From NCBI GenBank assembly GCA_945860955.1, contig CAMATH010000057.1, positions 1 through 49,603 of the forward strand: 49,603 nt of DNA, written 5' to 3'. The notes below the pieces were generated by a model, which was given only the letters and a program-made list of their open reading frames with translations, searched no databases and was not told the origin of the DNA. Every line of letters starts with the position of its first letter. Position 1 is the stretch's first letter. The stretch is from Planctomicrobium piriforme. GTDB taxonomy: Bacteria > Planctomycetota > Planctomycetia > Planctomycetales > Planctomycetaceae. Positions 25,145 through 33,784 of the stretch are shown piece after piece. The translations under genes and the position numbers were made by a program.

Positions 25145-27325
25145 TTAATCTTCCGGTTTGATCAATGTGACGCCGGTTCCCGCATGCAGTTCGCTCACGA
25201 CAGCTTGCTTGAGCAAGAGTCCATTCCGGGCGACATGGGCATCCAGAATCTCGCGAGCTCGTTTCGTCGTCGCGTTCACCGGACTGTTCAAAATGAACTC
25301 CGCGATCAGATTCTGTGCCTGACGGGTACCAATGCGCCCCAGCGATTCCAGTGCGCTCAACGAGAAGGTTGGCTCGGCGGCAGCCCACGCCAAGGCTTCT
25401 TCCGTCCCGACCAGGTTATACAGCCGACTGTTCCCCGTAATCGCAAGCTGGCCGAGAGCCTCGATCGCCTCTTTGCGCATCAGAGTCTGTTGTTGAGCGG
25501 TCGGAGCCTCCCGGCGCATCCGATCGAGGACGGGCTGAATTTGAAATGCCAGGTCGGAGGGCGTTTCCGAAAGGGCCGCATAGGTTACTTTGGTCTGACC
25601 GGGCGCTGGACTGCGGAATCGTTCCTGCAACCGGCTGGGTCCATAGACGACGACGGGAACCCGGGCAGTCCGCGCGTCGGTCCTGAGGTTGGACAGTGTC
25701 TCAGAGAGAGGCCAGCGGATGATATTGGGGTGAACCAGAATCAACTCCACGTCGGTACGGTCGGCGGCGGCGCGAAAGACCTCTTTGCCCGACAATGCAA
25801 CCAGCGTTTCAAATCCGAGTTCCTTCAACATCCCCGAAATTTCGCCCGCACGTTCGGAGGAGACTTCGCCAATGATCGCATGGGGCCGGCCACTGTTGCT
25901 CTGAATCGCCTGCTTCAGGACTTCCACCACGCGCCGGCCACCCCGGTACGGGATCTTGGGACCGATCTGCAGAATGGCTTGCGTCGCCGCGAACTGCACG
26001 CGAAGGTCGGGGTGATCGAGCGCCATCATCAGCGGCGCGGTCCGCTCGCCGCTCTGTGCCAAGGCCACCGGATCTTTCAATTCACCCAGCAGGCGGGCCG
26101 CGGTGGCGGCGATTTCGGGACGTTTCGCTGTCAGGGCTTCGCGCAACACGTCGTTCAAGACTGCGGGGCCGGCGGCTCGGGCGTCGCCGGCGGATGTTCC
26201 CTCTCCCGCTGGCAGGGGTTGAAATATCGTATTCAGCCGAGTTTCGCGTGCCAGACCAAACGCCAGATTCAGGACCTTCGCCCGGATGTCCCCGGGAGAA
26301 ACTTCGAGCGCCCGAGCCGCATGCCGGCTGCCGGCGCGCGTCGCCGCCTGTTCGGGAGTGACCCGTCGCAGCGCGATCGTCTTCTGGTCGTCGTTCCAGC
26401 TCCAGTCAGCGACAAACCCCTCGGGATCAGTCTCGAACGCCGTCTTCTGCCGCAGAAAATCGGTCGCGGCCTGGGACAATCGCCGCGACAGAGCGTCATT
26501 CGAGAGAGGAGCCATCGCCCGACCGTTCGGTTTGCGCTCTCCCCCGGTGATCCGTTGCAGCGCGTATTGAGCCGACTTGCGCAACTGGGGCGAAACATTG
26601 GGGCTGAACGCGAAGTAATACAGATCGGGAACAGCGGCAGTCGCCCGCAGTCTTCCGAGAATGTCGACGGCGAATTCCTGCACACGCGGGTCGGGCGATT
26701 CCAGCGTTCCCAGGAGCATGGGAACGGTCGCAGACCCGATTCCGATCAGCACGCCTCCCACATCACCGCGAAGCCGGGAGTCGTCGTTGGACGCCACCAT
26801 TCCAATCAGCGTGGGGACAGCCAACGGACCGAGGCCGCGCAATTCGGACAGAGCCGCTGATCGCTCTTCGCGGGAACCGCGAAGCGCCTGCACCATGTCG
26901 GCGATCCGGTCAGCGCGACCCGCCCGGTTCAGCAAGGCGGCATCCGACTGCTCCAGGATCGGGGCCAGCATCGACCGCAGTTCCGGAACCTGGTCGAGCT
27001 TGAGCAGCGTAGCGGTTCCAAACTGGTCGCGTAGTTCGAGCAGAGTCGACTCGTCCAACGGTTTGCGGGACAACTGGTCGAGGTATTGCACCGCCAGGTC
27101 AGTCCGTCCGATGTCGACCATCGTGACGACCGCGTCGAGCAATTCGACGGGGGTCCGCGGCTCAGCCGCGAGCGGCGAATTCGACCGCAGCTCCTGCAAC
27201 GCTGCCGCACTGGGCTCGGCTGGTGTGAACGGATCTTCGTCCTGAGCCAGCAGCGGGAACGCGCCGGCGCACGCCAACCCGACGGCGATCACGCAAAGCC
27301 GGCACAACTTGAACTCCCGCTGCAT
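25145..27325 (-). CDS. Exported HEAT-repeat protein with receiver-like domain
   Basis: 726 residues from ATG 27325, with GGAG 8 bases upstream. Signal peptide: LCVIAVGLACAGAFPLLAQ. HEAT-type helical pairs run through about 125-255 (LGPLAVPTLIGMV, ATVPMLLGTLESPDPRVQEFAVDILGRL), around 390-460 and again near the C-terminus. Between them (about 495-575) is a receiver-like alpha/beta unit: GFETLVALSGKEVFRAAADRTDVELILVHPNI...RVPVVVYGPS. It has His-Pro-Asn where a response regulator would have the phospho-acceptor loop, so it is probably a pseudo-receiver. An extracytoplasmic receiver fold is odd. Function unknown; a binding scaffold is likely. Confidence 0.8.
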   Translation of the reverse strand: MQREFKLCRLCVIAVGLACAGAFPLLAQDEDPFTPAEPSAAALQELRSNSPLAAEPRTPVELLDAVVTMVDIGRTDLAVQYLDQLSRKPLDESTLLELRDQFGTATLLKLDQVPELRSMLAPILEQSDAALLNRAGRADRIADMVQALRGSREERSAALSELRGLGPLAVPTLIGMVASNDDSRLRGDVGGVLIGIGSATVPMLLGTLESPDPRVQEFAVDILGRLRATAAVPDLYYFAFSPNVSPQLRKSAQYALQRITGGERKPNGRAMAPLSNDALSRRLSQAATDFLRQKTAFETDPEGFVADWSWNDDQKTIALRRVTPEQAATRAGSRHAARALEVSPGDIRAKVLNLAFGLARETRLNTIFQPLPAGEGTSAGDARAAGPAVLNDVLREALTAKRPEIAATAARLLGELKDPVALAQSGERTAPLMMALDHPDLRVQFAATQAILQIGPKIPYRGGRRVVEVLKQAIQSNSGRPHAIIGEVSSERAGEISGMLKELGFETLVALSGKEVFRAAADRTDVELILVHPNIIRWPLSETLSNLRTDARTARVPVVVYGPSRLQERFRSPAPGQTKVTYAALSETPSDLAFQIQPVLDRMRREAPTAQQQTLMRKEAIEALGQLAITGNSRLYNLVGTEEALAWAAAEPTFSLSALESLGRIGTRQAQNLIAEFILNSPVNATTKRAREILDAHVARNGLLLKQAVVSELHAGTGVTLIKPED

Positions 27326-27692
27326 TTTACGCACTCCGCAAGTTTCCACAGGAAAGCCGGCCTACGGACTACCGGCCCGCACAGTTCATCGGATCTCCAG
27401 GGGTATGGTAAAAGCCCCGAGGGGGGGAAAACAATCAAAATCCCAGAGAGATCGGGAAACTCCGTTGCAAGTGGATCGATCGGCGCAGATTCTGATTGAA
27501 TTGGAAAAACTGATCCGCTCGGGCCGCCTCTTCCACAAGCGAGGAATGTGAGGGTTATACCAGGGAGGCGGCCGTCTGGCGTTCGCATAGCCACCTCTGT
27601 CGGCACGCGGAAATCGCCCACCGCAACACTCAAGTCTTCTCCGCACAGGACTTTGTTTCGCTTGTGTTACGACTCCGCGATGTGGGAGGACG
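27326..27692. other. 367-bp intergenic region
   Basis: No gene I can support. A 48-codon frame at 27405-27551 (plus strand) ends in a plausible amphipathic helix but has no ribosome binding site. A run of seven G is at about 27421. The region must hold the promoter of the HEAT gene on the minus strand; I could not place it. Confidence 0.4.
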
Positions 27693-29258
27693 CTACGACT
27701 CCTCCCCCTCCTCGACCGGTTCCACCCACATCTCCGCCCGGGGATGGCGGTCGGTCGGGACCGAAAGTCTCGGTCGAGGTTGGGGTGCCGTGAGACGCTG
27801 CTCTTCTATCGGGATTTTCGCCGGCGTACGAGCTGGTTCCACTGGCTGCGGGCCGCGAATTCCCCCGCCCGCACGAGTGACAGGGGCAGGGTTCCCTCGC
27901 GGGTTTGAAACCGGCTGGGATCGCTGACGATTCGCCGGCCCACCCTTTCGGAAGTTCGCGGTCGACTCGGGTGGCCGACCGGACTGGATCGGCGGGGCAA
28001 ATCGTTCGCTTCCGTCGGAAGGACGATACGGATCCCCCTCCGTCGGCGGCCCCGCTTCGTCTTCAAACGTCACGAACGGTGCGATCGCGCTGGCAAACTC
28101 CGGACGTGAGTGGAACGCGCCAAAATCGTGCGAACGCCCCGCCAAATGGCTGGCATCCAGCAGCGTGATCTTCTGACCCAGCTCACTCAGTTTCATCTGA
28201 TCTTCGAACTGAAGTCCGCGGTATCCCAACGCCGCGTCGTTCCCCATCAGATTCTTCAAAGGATAAACCCCCAACCAGCCGTCGCGCGGATTGTGAACCA
28301 CCAGCATCCGTTCCACCGGCTGCAACGCCTGGCCATAACACTCGCCCGGATTCAACCAGTCGTGATCAACGGCGGCCGCCAGCAGCACAGATCGAATTCG
28401 TGCCGGCACGGGCGACTCCGCCGGCAACCGCGATCCGTCGTCGACCGCCCCCCCTCCCAGCGCATGTAAAGCCGCGACCGCACAGCGGGCTCCGTGACTG
28501 TGCCCCATGATCGTGACCGGTTGCTCGCGGGGAAACTTCGTAATGAGATTCGCGAGGAACACCCCGTGGACGGCACTGCGGCGTCCCATCACGGCCAGTT
28601 CGACCGGAAACACCACATGGGCGTAGCCATCGGACGGCCAACTGAAGTAGACGAATTGTACGGGTCGACCGTGGGCGGCCTGCATGACCCAGCGAAAACT
28701 CTTGGCGCTTTCGCTCAACACGTCGGGCCAATAGTTGTAACTGCCGTGGATCACGAAACAGACCGGCCGATCCGGCCTCAGGGATCCCAGAAAATCGTCG
28801 CGTGAATACGGAACCATGCCCCTGGGGGTGCGGTAGATGTATCCCAATTCACGACTCGAATCGGGATCACTGGGAGGACACTTGGTCGGTCGGCTCGAAA
28901 TGATCCAGTACCCGTCCTTACATTCCGTCAGTGGGGGCGGAGTGTAGACCGGTGCCAGCGAATTCTGGACTGGTCGAATGCGAGCGGTGGAGCGCGGCTG
29001 GGGCGACATTGGCTGCCGCGTCTCGGTCGCACCATTCGTGTGAACTCGAGTCACGGGAGTTCCCCGCGAATTCCGGGCGATGCTCTGGCCACTTCGCGGA
29101 CCTTCCACGACGACCGGTTCCGCCGCTGGCGGCTTGGTGGCATAACCCCGATCAGACGACAGGCTGGCGCAACCGGAAAGCCCCAAGAAGATCAGCAATG
29201 CCAGCGAGCGCGTGGGAGCTGTGGAGAACGGGGCCGGCGTGTGGGGCAAATTGCTCAT
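27693..29258 (-). CDS. Alpha/beta-hydrolase lipoprotein, DUF900-like
   Basis: 521 residues. Lipoprotein signal with lipobox LSGC (LALLIFLGLSGC, Cys about residue 30). A disordered Pro/Arg/Thr-rich stretch precedes the catalytic region. That region has RPVCFVIHGSYNYWPD (oxyanion region), VQFVYFSWPSDG, and VTIMGHSHGARCAVAALHAL with the GHSHG nucleophile elbow; LDASHLAGRSHDF is a candidate His site. The last 130 residues are low-complexity and Pro/Arg-rich. Probably anchored in the outer or inner membrane facing the periplasm. Substrate unknown. Confidence 0.78.
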   Translation of the reverse strand: MSNLPHTPAPFSTAPTRSLALLIFLGLSGCASLSSDRGYATKPPAAEPVVVEGPRSGQSIARNSRGTPVTRVHTNGATETRQPMSPQPRSTARIRPVQNSLAPVYTPPPLTECKDGYWIISSRPTKCPPSDPDSSRELGYIYRTPRGMVPYSRDDFLGSLRPDRPVCFVIHGSYNYWPDVLSESAKSFRWVMQAAHGRPVQFVYFSWPSDGYAHVVFPVELAVMGRRSAVHGVFLANLITKFPREQPVTIMGHSHGARCAVAALHALGGGAVDDGSRLPAESPVPARIRSVLLAAAVDHDWLNPGECYGQALQPVERMLVVHNPRDGWLGVYPLKNLMGNDAALGYRGLQFEDQMKLSELGQKITLLDASHLAGRSHDFGAFHSRPEFASAIAPFVTFEDEAGPPTEGDPYRPSDGSERFAPPIQSGRPPESTANFRKGGPANRQRSQPVSNPRGNPAPVTRAGGGIRGPQPVEPARTPAKIPIEEQRLTAPQPRPRLSVPTDRHPRAEMWVEPVEEGEES

Positions 29259-29450
29259 CGGTGGGCGGGGTCTGGGGTGAAGTCACACTCTGTGCCTTCA
29301 GCCTATCCCGCGCCCCAGACGGTGCTGGAAGTTACGCCTGGAAATCAGCAAATCCCCTGGTGGGACCGACCAATTCCACCCAAGCCACCGACTGGGTCAA
29401 GTCGCCAGTTGGGCAATCTGATCCCGTTACACCGGTCGCCACGGCAACAA

Positions 29451-30545
29451 TTACTCTTCCGGCCAGGGAAGGAACTCGTCGTCAAACGTTTCCGGGGGAA
29501 GCTTGGGGTCGATGGGAGCGCCCGAACGTTCGGAATCCCCCGGCCCCCGTCGCCGACGCCCGCGCCGCCGACGGCTTTCCGAATCTCCATTCGCGTCATT
29601 TTCAGAACCGTTGTCCTCGGGGCCATTTTCCGGACCGCGATCGAGGGGCACTTCATCGACTGATTCCGAGGATTCGTCGACATCGCGGCTCGACACGTTC
29701 GGGCGACGTGGCCCGCGCGGCGGGCGCTGGTCGCGACTTCGACTCCTCGACCCCCGACCGGAGTCGCCCCCACCCGACCCCCCCCCGGTCTTTTCCTCGC
29801 CAAAGTGCGTGACGACGTAGGTCCCGCTCCGCTCGTCGGTTTCAAGCTGCAGCAAGCCGAGTTCGGCGGCGTCCTCCAGGAGAACGCTGAACGTCTTGTA
29901 GCCGTGGTACGTTTCGTTGAACGAAGGCTTCAGTCGCTTCATCGTGTCTTTGATCATCGAAGACCAAAGGCGGACTTTGTTTTCCCGGCGGAGGGCGGTG
30001 AGCGCTTCAAGCAGCAGCGTATGCGCCTTTTTCTTGAGTTCGGGCATCTGCGGGTCGAGTTTGGGAACGTCGGCCGTGACGGCTTCGACGTCTTCGTAGT
30101 AAATGAACTCGTCGCAGTTGTCCCGCAGCAGGTCCGACGTCGAGGGTTGCATGCCCAGGCCGATCACATGCTTGCCCAATTCCTTGAGCTTCGACACCAG
30201 CGGAGAGAAATCACTGTCCCCCGACACGACCACGAATGTGTCGATATGGTCTTTCGAATACGCCAGATCCATGGCGTCGACGCAGAGACGGATATCCGCC
30301 GAGTTTTTGCCCGTCTGAGCCCGGCGGGGAATCTGAATCAGCTCGATCGCCGCCTCGTGCAGTTGCTCGGTGTAACTGGAATAACGGTTCCAGTCGGCAT
30401 ACGCCTTCTTGCAGACGATCTTCCCCTTTTCGACCATGCGCTTCAGCACCCGACCGATATCGAACCGACCGCGCGCACCCTGGAAACCGAGCGCCAGGTT
30501 TTCAAAGTCGATAAAGAGTGCGAGGGAATGTTCCTGCTCGGCCAT
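29451..30545 (-). CDS. NYN-domain / LOTUS (OST-HTH) protein
   Basis: 364 residues from ATG 30545. The open frame continues upstream to 30857, but those residues are Arg/Ser-rich and overlap the divergent regulator gene. The NYN nuclease fold (about 6-155) has ALFIDFENL (Asp13), KNSADIRLCVDAMDL and VVSGDSDFSPLV (Asp110, Asp112), the acidic residues expected for PIN-like metal-dependent RNA cleavage. A LOTUS/OST-HTH module (about 175-250) follows, an RNA-binding winged helix. The C-terminal 110 residues are Gly/Arg/Asp/Ser-rich, like RNA-binding disordered tails. Likely an RNA-processing or decay factor in the cytoplasm; the target is unknown. Confidence 0.88.
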   Translation of the reverse strand: MAEQEHSLALFIDFENLALGFQGARGRFDIGRVLKRMVEKGKIVCKKAYADWNRYSSYTEQLHEAAIELIQIPRRAQTGKNSADIRLCVDAMDLAYSKDHIDTFVVVSGDSDFSPLVSKLKELGKHVIGLGMQPSTSDLLRDNCDEFIYYEDVEAVTADVPKLDPQMPELKKKAHTLLLEALTALRRENKVRLWSSMIKDTMKRLKPSFNETYHGYKTFSVLLEDAAELGLLQLETDERSGTYVVTHFGEEKTGGGSGGGDSGRGSRSRSRDQRPPRGPRRPNVSSRDVDESSESVDEVPLDRGPENGPEDNGSENDANGDSESRRRRGRRRRGPGDSERSGAPIDPKLPPETFDDEFLPWPEE

Positions 30546-30823
30546 GCTGAGGGGAGAAGTCGTGGGAAGGGATGGAGAACGCGAGGCGGAATCGCCGCGA
30601 GACGACGCGATCGTACCAGATCTGACGCCGAAATGCGCGCCAGTGGAAATTCCCTCATTTCCCCTTCGCAATTGCATCCGCTGTCGGAATCCGGTATTCG
30701 TTACCCTGCGATGGGAGTGTCTTTGTTTGGACCCAGCTCCTCCAGCGCGTGAGTTGCTACACCCGTTCAAATCCCGTTCCGCCACCGACCGCTGCCCCGA
30801 CCGGCACAGCGACATTGATCGCG
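30546..30823. promoter_or_regulatory. Divergent intergenic region (NYN / response regulator)
   Basis: This 278-bp gap between outward-reading genes must contain both promoters. No clear boxes or operators were recognised. Confidence 0.3.
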
Positions 30824-31393
30824 ATGAGTACCGCCGCCGATTTCGAAACACACCCACCGTCGGCGGTCATTCACCGGATTCTGGTGGTCGACGACGACGC
30901 GGATACGGTCGCGTTCCTGCGGGAACTGCTCGAGCGGACCGGGTACGACGTGTTTGTGGCGAAAGATGGCGGACAGGCGCACTCAAGTTTCGTCATGCGG
31001 CAGCCCGACGTCGTGATCCTCGATCTGATGCTCGCAGGGAACGAAACCGGCTTTGAAGTTTGTGAACGACTGAAGCACACGCATCAACAGATCCCTGTGA
31101 TCATTCTGAGCGCAATTGATTTCCCCCGGGCGCGCGATCTGGCGAAACGCGTGGGGGCCGATGCGTACCTGAACAAACCAATCGAGCCAGAAGAGTTGCT
31201 GCTGCAAATCCGGCAGACCGCCGACGAGGTGTATCAGCGATCTCTGGCGGTCGCCAAACCGACTGACGCAAGTCACCCTGTGCGGTTCGCGTGCCGTTGC
31301 GGGAAGCGGTTTAAGGTCTCGGAACAGCATCGCGGAAAAACCTTGACGTGTCCCAATTGCGGGGAACCTATCATAGTGCCCCGGCACCATTGA
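30824..31393 (+). CDS. Response-regulator receiver with C-terminal zinc ribbon
   Basis: 189 residues from ATG 30824. The receiver domain (about 17-135) has acidic pocket residues in ILVVDDDAD, phospho-acceptor Asp67 in VVILDLML, and Lys118 in YLNKPIEPEE. A short linker leads to FACRCGKRFKV...TLTCPNCGEPI (about 155-184), a four-cysteine zinc ribbon of a type common in planctomycete regulators. There is no DNA-binding output domain; the ribbon may mediate protein or nucleic-acid contact. It is followed by an FHA gene after 19 bases and rsmD 5 bases beyond that, suggesting one transcript. Confidence 0.88.
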   Translation: MSTAADFETHPPSAVIHRILVVDDDADTVAFLRELLERTGYDVFVAKDGGQAHSSFVMRQPDVVILDLMLAGNETGFEVCERLKHTHQQIPVIILSAIDFPRARDLAKRVGADAYLNKPIEPEELLLQIRQTADEVYQRSLAVAKPTDASHPVRFACRCGKRFKVSEQHRGKTLTCPNCGEPIIVPRHH

Positions 31394-31412
31394 CCCACGC
31401 GGAGCGACTGGA

Positions 31413-31961
31413 ATGCACGTGTTGATCATTGTTTCGGGGAAACACAAAGGACGACGGGTCGAACTGCCGGATCGCGAAGTGCTGATCGGTCGCGATGAGG
31501 CGTGCCTGGTTCGAATGACCTCGGCGGAAGTGAGTCGCCAGCACTGTTCTTTGACGCCGACCGATTTGGGGTTGTTGGTTCGCGACCGCAACAGCCAGAA
31601 CGGCACGTTTGTGAACCATGTGCGAATTGATCGGGAAGTTCTGCTGCGGACTGGGGACCGACTCCAAGTCGGCCCGGTGCTGTTCGAGGTGGAAGGCCCG
31701 CCCGTAGAGTCTTCGGGGGTGGAAGAGAGCGTGTTGAGCTGGCTGTCGGAGGGGGGGGACTCTTCAGCCTCCCCATCGACGGGAGACACCACGGTTGTCA
31801 AGATGCCTCCACAACTGCAGCCACCGCAACAACAGCCCGCCGTCGCCCACTCGGCTCCCGAGCAGCCGCGATACCCCGTTTTCAAAACCGTGGCTGAAGA
31901 AGCCCAGGACATTATTCGGGAATGGTGTGAGCGCCAGACTACCGAAGCGTCGCCAAAGTAG
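31413..31961 (+). CDS. FHA-domain protein
   Basis: 182 residues. An N-terminal FHA fold (about 2-92): GKHKGRRVELPDREVLIGRDEACLV, then SAEVSRQHC and RDRNSQNGTFVN, the Arg/Ser/His/Asn residues that bind phosphothreonine. The rest is Pro/Gln/Ser-rich and probably disordered, ending in a short amphipathic helix (FKTVAEEAQDIIREWCERQ). It is likely a phosphopeptide reader for Ser/Thr kinases, which are plentiful in this lineage; its partner is unknown. Confidence 0.9.
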   Translation: MHVLIIVSGKHKGRRVELPDREVLIGRDEACLVRMTSAEVSRQHCSLTPTDLGLLVRDRNSQNGTFVNHVRIDREVLLRTGDRLQVGPVLFEVEGPPVESSGVEESVLSWLSEGGDSSASPSTGDTTVVKMPPQLQPPQQQPAVAHSAPEQPRYPVFKTVAEEAQDIIREWCERQTTEASPK

Positions 31962-31966
31962 GTTGC

Positions 31967-32695
31967 ATGCAGATCGTCGCCGGCCGTTTTCGCCACCGGA
32001 AACTCGAAACCAATCCGGGGGATTTCACACGCCCGATCCTCACCCGGGTGAAGGTGGCGCTGTTTGACCGCCTGCAACCATTGCTGGAAGGGGCTCGTAT
32101 CGCCGATGTCTACTCGGGGACCGGTACCATTGGACTCGAAGCACTCAGCCGGGGTGCCGTCCGCGTGGTCTTTTACGAGCAGGATCGCAAGGCGTTTGAT
32201 CTCCTGCGGCAGAACATCGCGTCACTGAAGGTCGAAGATGAGACGATCTGCTGGCGGGTCGACGTGACGAAGTGTTCGTTCCGACCGAAAAACTCGGATG
32301 GGTTTTTGCCGTACGACATGGTCTTTTTCGATCCTCCTTACGCGCACCTCGAAAAACTGACCCGTGGGACGATGTTGTACCGGTCGCTGGAACGACTCGC
32401 CCGCCCCGGGATCTCGGCCCCCGACGCGCGACTGGTGGTTCGCTGCGCCTCAGGCACCAAAATCCAGATGCCCGATGTCTGGCAGTTCGAGGAACTGCTG
32501 GATTACTCGTCGATGGACGTGCACCTGTTTCAAAAGGTACCGTCCCTTGCGGAACCGACAACCGACGATCCCGCCGGCGACGCGGTTGACGCGGACAACG
32601 AGCCCCTGGAAGAGATCGCACTCACCGCCGGTTCGTCAGAGTCCAGTGTCACCCCGCCGCCAGTCGCCGACGACACGGAAGAACATCCCGGGTGA
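31967..32695 (+). CDS. rsmD: 16S rRNA (guanine-N2)-methyltransferase, RsmD family
   Basis: 242 residues. Starts MQIVAGRFRHRKLETNPG, the usual RsmD opening. The SAM-binding loop is DVYSGTGTIGLEALSRGA (about 47-64) and the catalytic motif is FFDPPYAHLE. In E. coli this enzyme methylates G966 of 16S rRNA in the 30S subunit. The last 45 residues are an acidic, Ala/Pro-rich extension not found in the E. coli enzyme. Starts 5 bases after the FHA stop, so translation may be coupled. Confidence 0.9.
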   Translation: MQIVAGRFRHRKLETNPGDFTRPILTRVKVALFDRLQPLLEGARIADVYSGTGTIGLEALSRGAVRVVFYEQDRKAFDLLRQNIASLKVEDETICWRVDVTKCSFRPKNSDGFLPYDMVFFDPPYAHLEKLTRGTMLYRSLERLARPGISAPDARLVVRCASGTKIQMPDVWQFEELLDYSSMDVHLFQKVPSLAEPTTDDPAGDAVDADNEPLEEIALTAGSSESSVTPPPVADDTEEHPG

Positions 32696-32782
32696 CACCC
32701 ATCGGCCAATGAACTCGACAGCGGGAATCGACCTGCGAATCTCCCCTGTCAAACTCCTTTCGTAACGCAAGCGAGCTTCGTC

Positions 32783-33565
32783 ATGAGCATTCTCGATCGG
32801 TTTCGTCTGGATGGAAAGCGGCTGTTCATCACCGGCGGCAGCCGGGGACTGGGGCGGGAAATGGCCCTTGCGATCGCACAGGCGGGGGCCGACGTGATTC
32901 TGGTGGGTCGCGATCTTCCCAGCCTCGAACAGACCGCAGCCGATATTCGCGCCTTGGGGCGCAAAGCCGACGTGCTGGTGGCCGACGTGGGGCTTCCCGC
33001 TGAGGCGGAACGCGCCTGTCGCGAAGCGCTTGACCGGGTCGGGACGATCGACATCCTCATCAACAACGTGGGGGGCCGGCGGATTGATATTCCCACCCAG
33101 GATCTCCCCCTGGAAAAGTGGCAGTCGATCATCGACCTGAATCTCACCAGCACGTTCCTCTGCACGAAACTGGTCGGCGGGGCGATGGTGGCCCGCGGTC
33201 AGGGGGGACGGGTGATCAATGTCGCGTCGATTTCCGGAATGATCGCCAATCGCGGAATCGGGGGACGCAGCTACGAAACCAGCAAGTCGGCGGTGATCGC
33301 GTTCACCCGCGCGACCGCCGCCGACTGGGCACCCCACAAGGTCACGGTGAACGCGATCTGTCCCGGGGGATTCATGACCGAACCGAATCAGCGCTGGGCG
33401 AAGCAGAACCCCGATATCATCAGCACATTCAAGAATCTGATTCCCATGGGAGACTTCGGCCAACCCGAAGATCTGGGACCATTGGCCGTCTACCTGGCAA
33501 GCGACGCGTCACGCTATATGACGGGAGCGTCACTGGTCATTGATGGCGGGTACACCCTGTGGTAG
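32783..33565 (+). CDS. SDR-family NAD(P)-dependent oxidoreductase
   Basis: 260 residues, classical short-chain dehydrogenase. Cofactor motif TGGSRGLG (17-24), INNVGG, and active-site Ser151, Tyr164 and Lys168 (SYETSKSAV). The end ASLVIDGGYTLW is typical of gluconate 5-dehydrogenase and FabG-like enzymes. The substrate cannot be fixed. The first palindromic 127-bp element follows its stop by 14 bases. Confidence 0.88.
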   Translation: MSILDRFRLDGKRLFITGGSRGLGREMALAIAQAGADVILVGRDLPSLEQTAADIRALGRKADVLVADVGLPAEAERACREALDRVGTIDILINNVGGRRIDIPTQDLPLEKWQSIIDLNLTSTFLCTKLVGGAMVARGQGGRVINVASISGMIANRGIGGRSYETSKSAVIAFTRATAADWAPHKVTVNAICPGGFMTEPNQRWAKQNPDIISTFKNLIPMGDFGQPEDLGPLAVYLASDASRYMTGASLVIDGGYTLW

Positions 33566-33579
33566 GACTCGCCAATACG

Positions 33580-33706
33580 ACTCCGCGCGGTCCGCGTTGA
33601 GAAATTGTGACGGAGCCGCGCCCGTCAGGAAGCGGGAGTTTGATTCCGCTTCCTGACGGGCGCGGCTCCCCGAAATTGTCTCGTTTCCGGCCGTGTGAGG
33701 TATAAG
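33580..33706. repeat. 127-bp palindromic element, copy 1
   Basis: Starts ACTCCGCGCGGTCCG and ends GTGAGGTATAAG. The centre is a perfect 24-bp stem (33612-33635 with 33646-33669) around a 10-base loop. The ends are also partly complementary to each other. A second copy of the same length is at 35224-35350. Non-coding; MITE or REP-like. Confidence 0.88.
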
Positions 33707-33784
33707 AAAGTCTCTGGAAGAGTTCAGTGCCGGGACTGTGATCACCCGAGAGAATCTGTTTGCGAACCACGTGAGGGACTGCCG

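Noticed and set aside
27405-27551. 48-codon plus-strand frame ending in a plausible amphipathic helix
   Set aside because: No ribosome binding site, no recognised family, and it lies in the upstream region of the HEAT gene; kept only as a note.
23102-30545. Search for a polyketide synthase upstream of the enediyne-type operon
   Set aside because: All genes here were assigned to other families; no ketosynthase or acyltransferase motif was seen.
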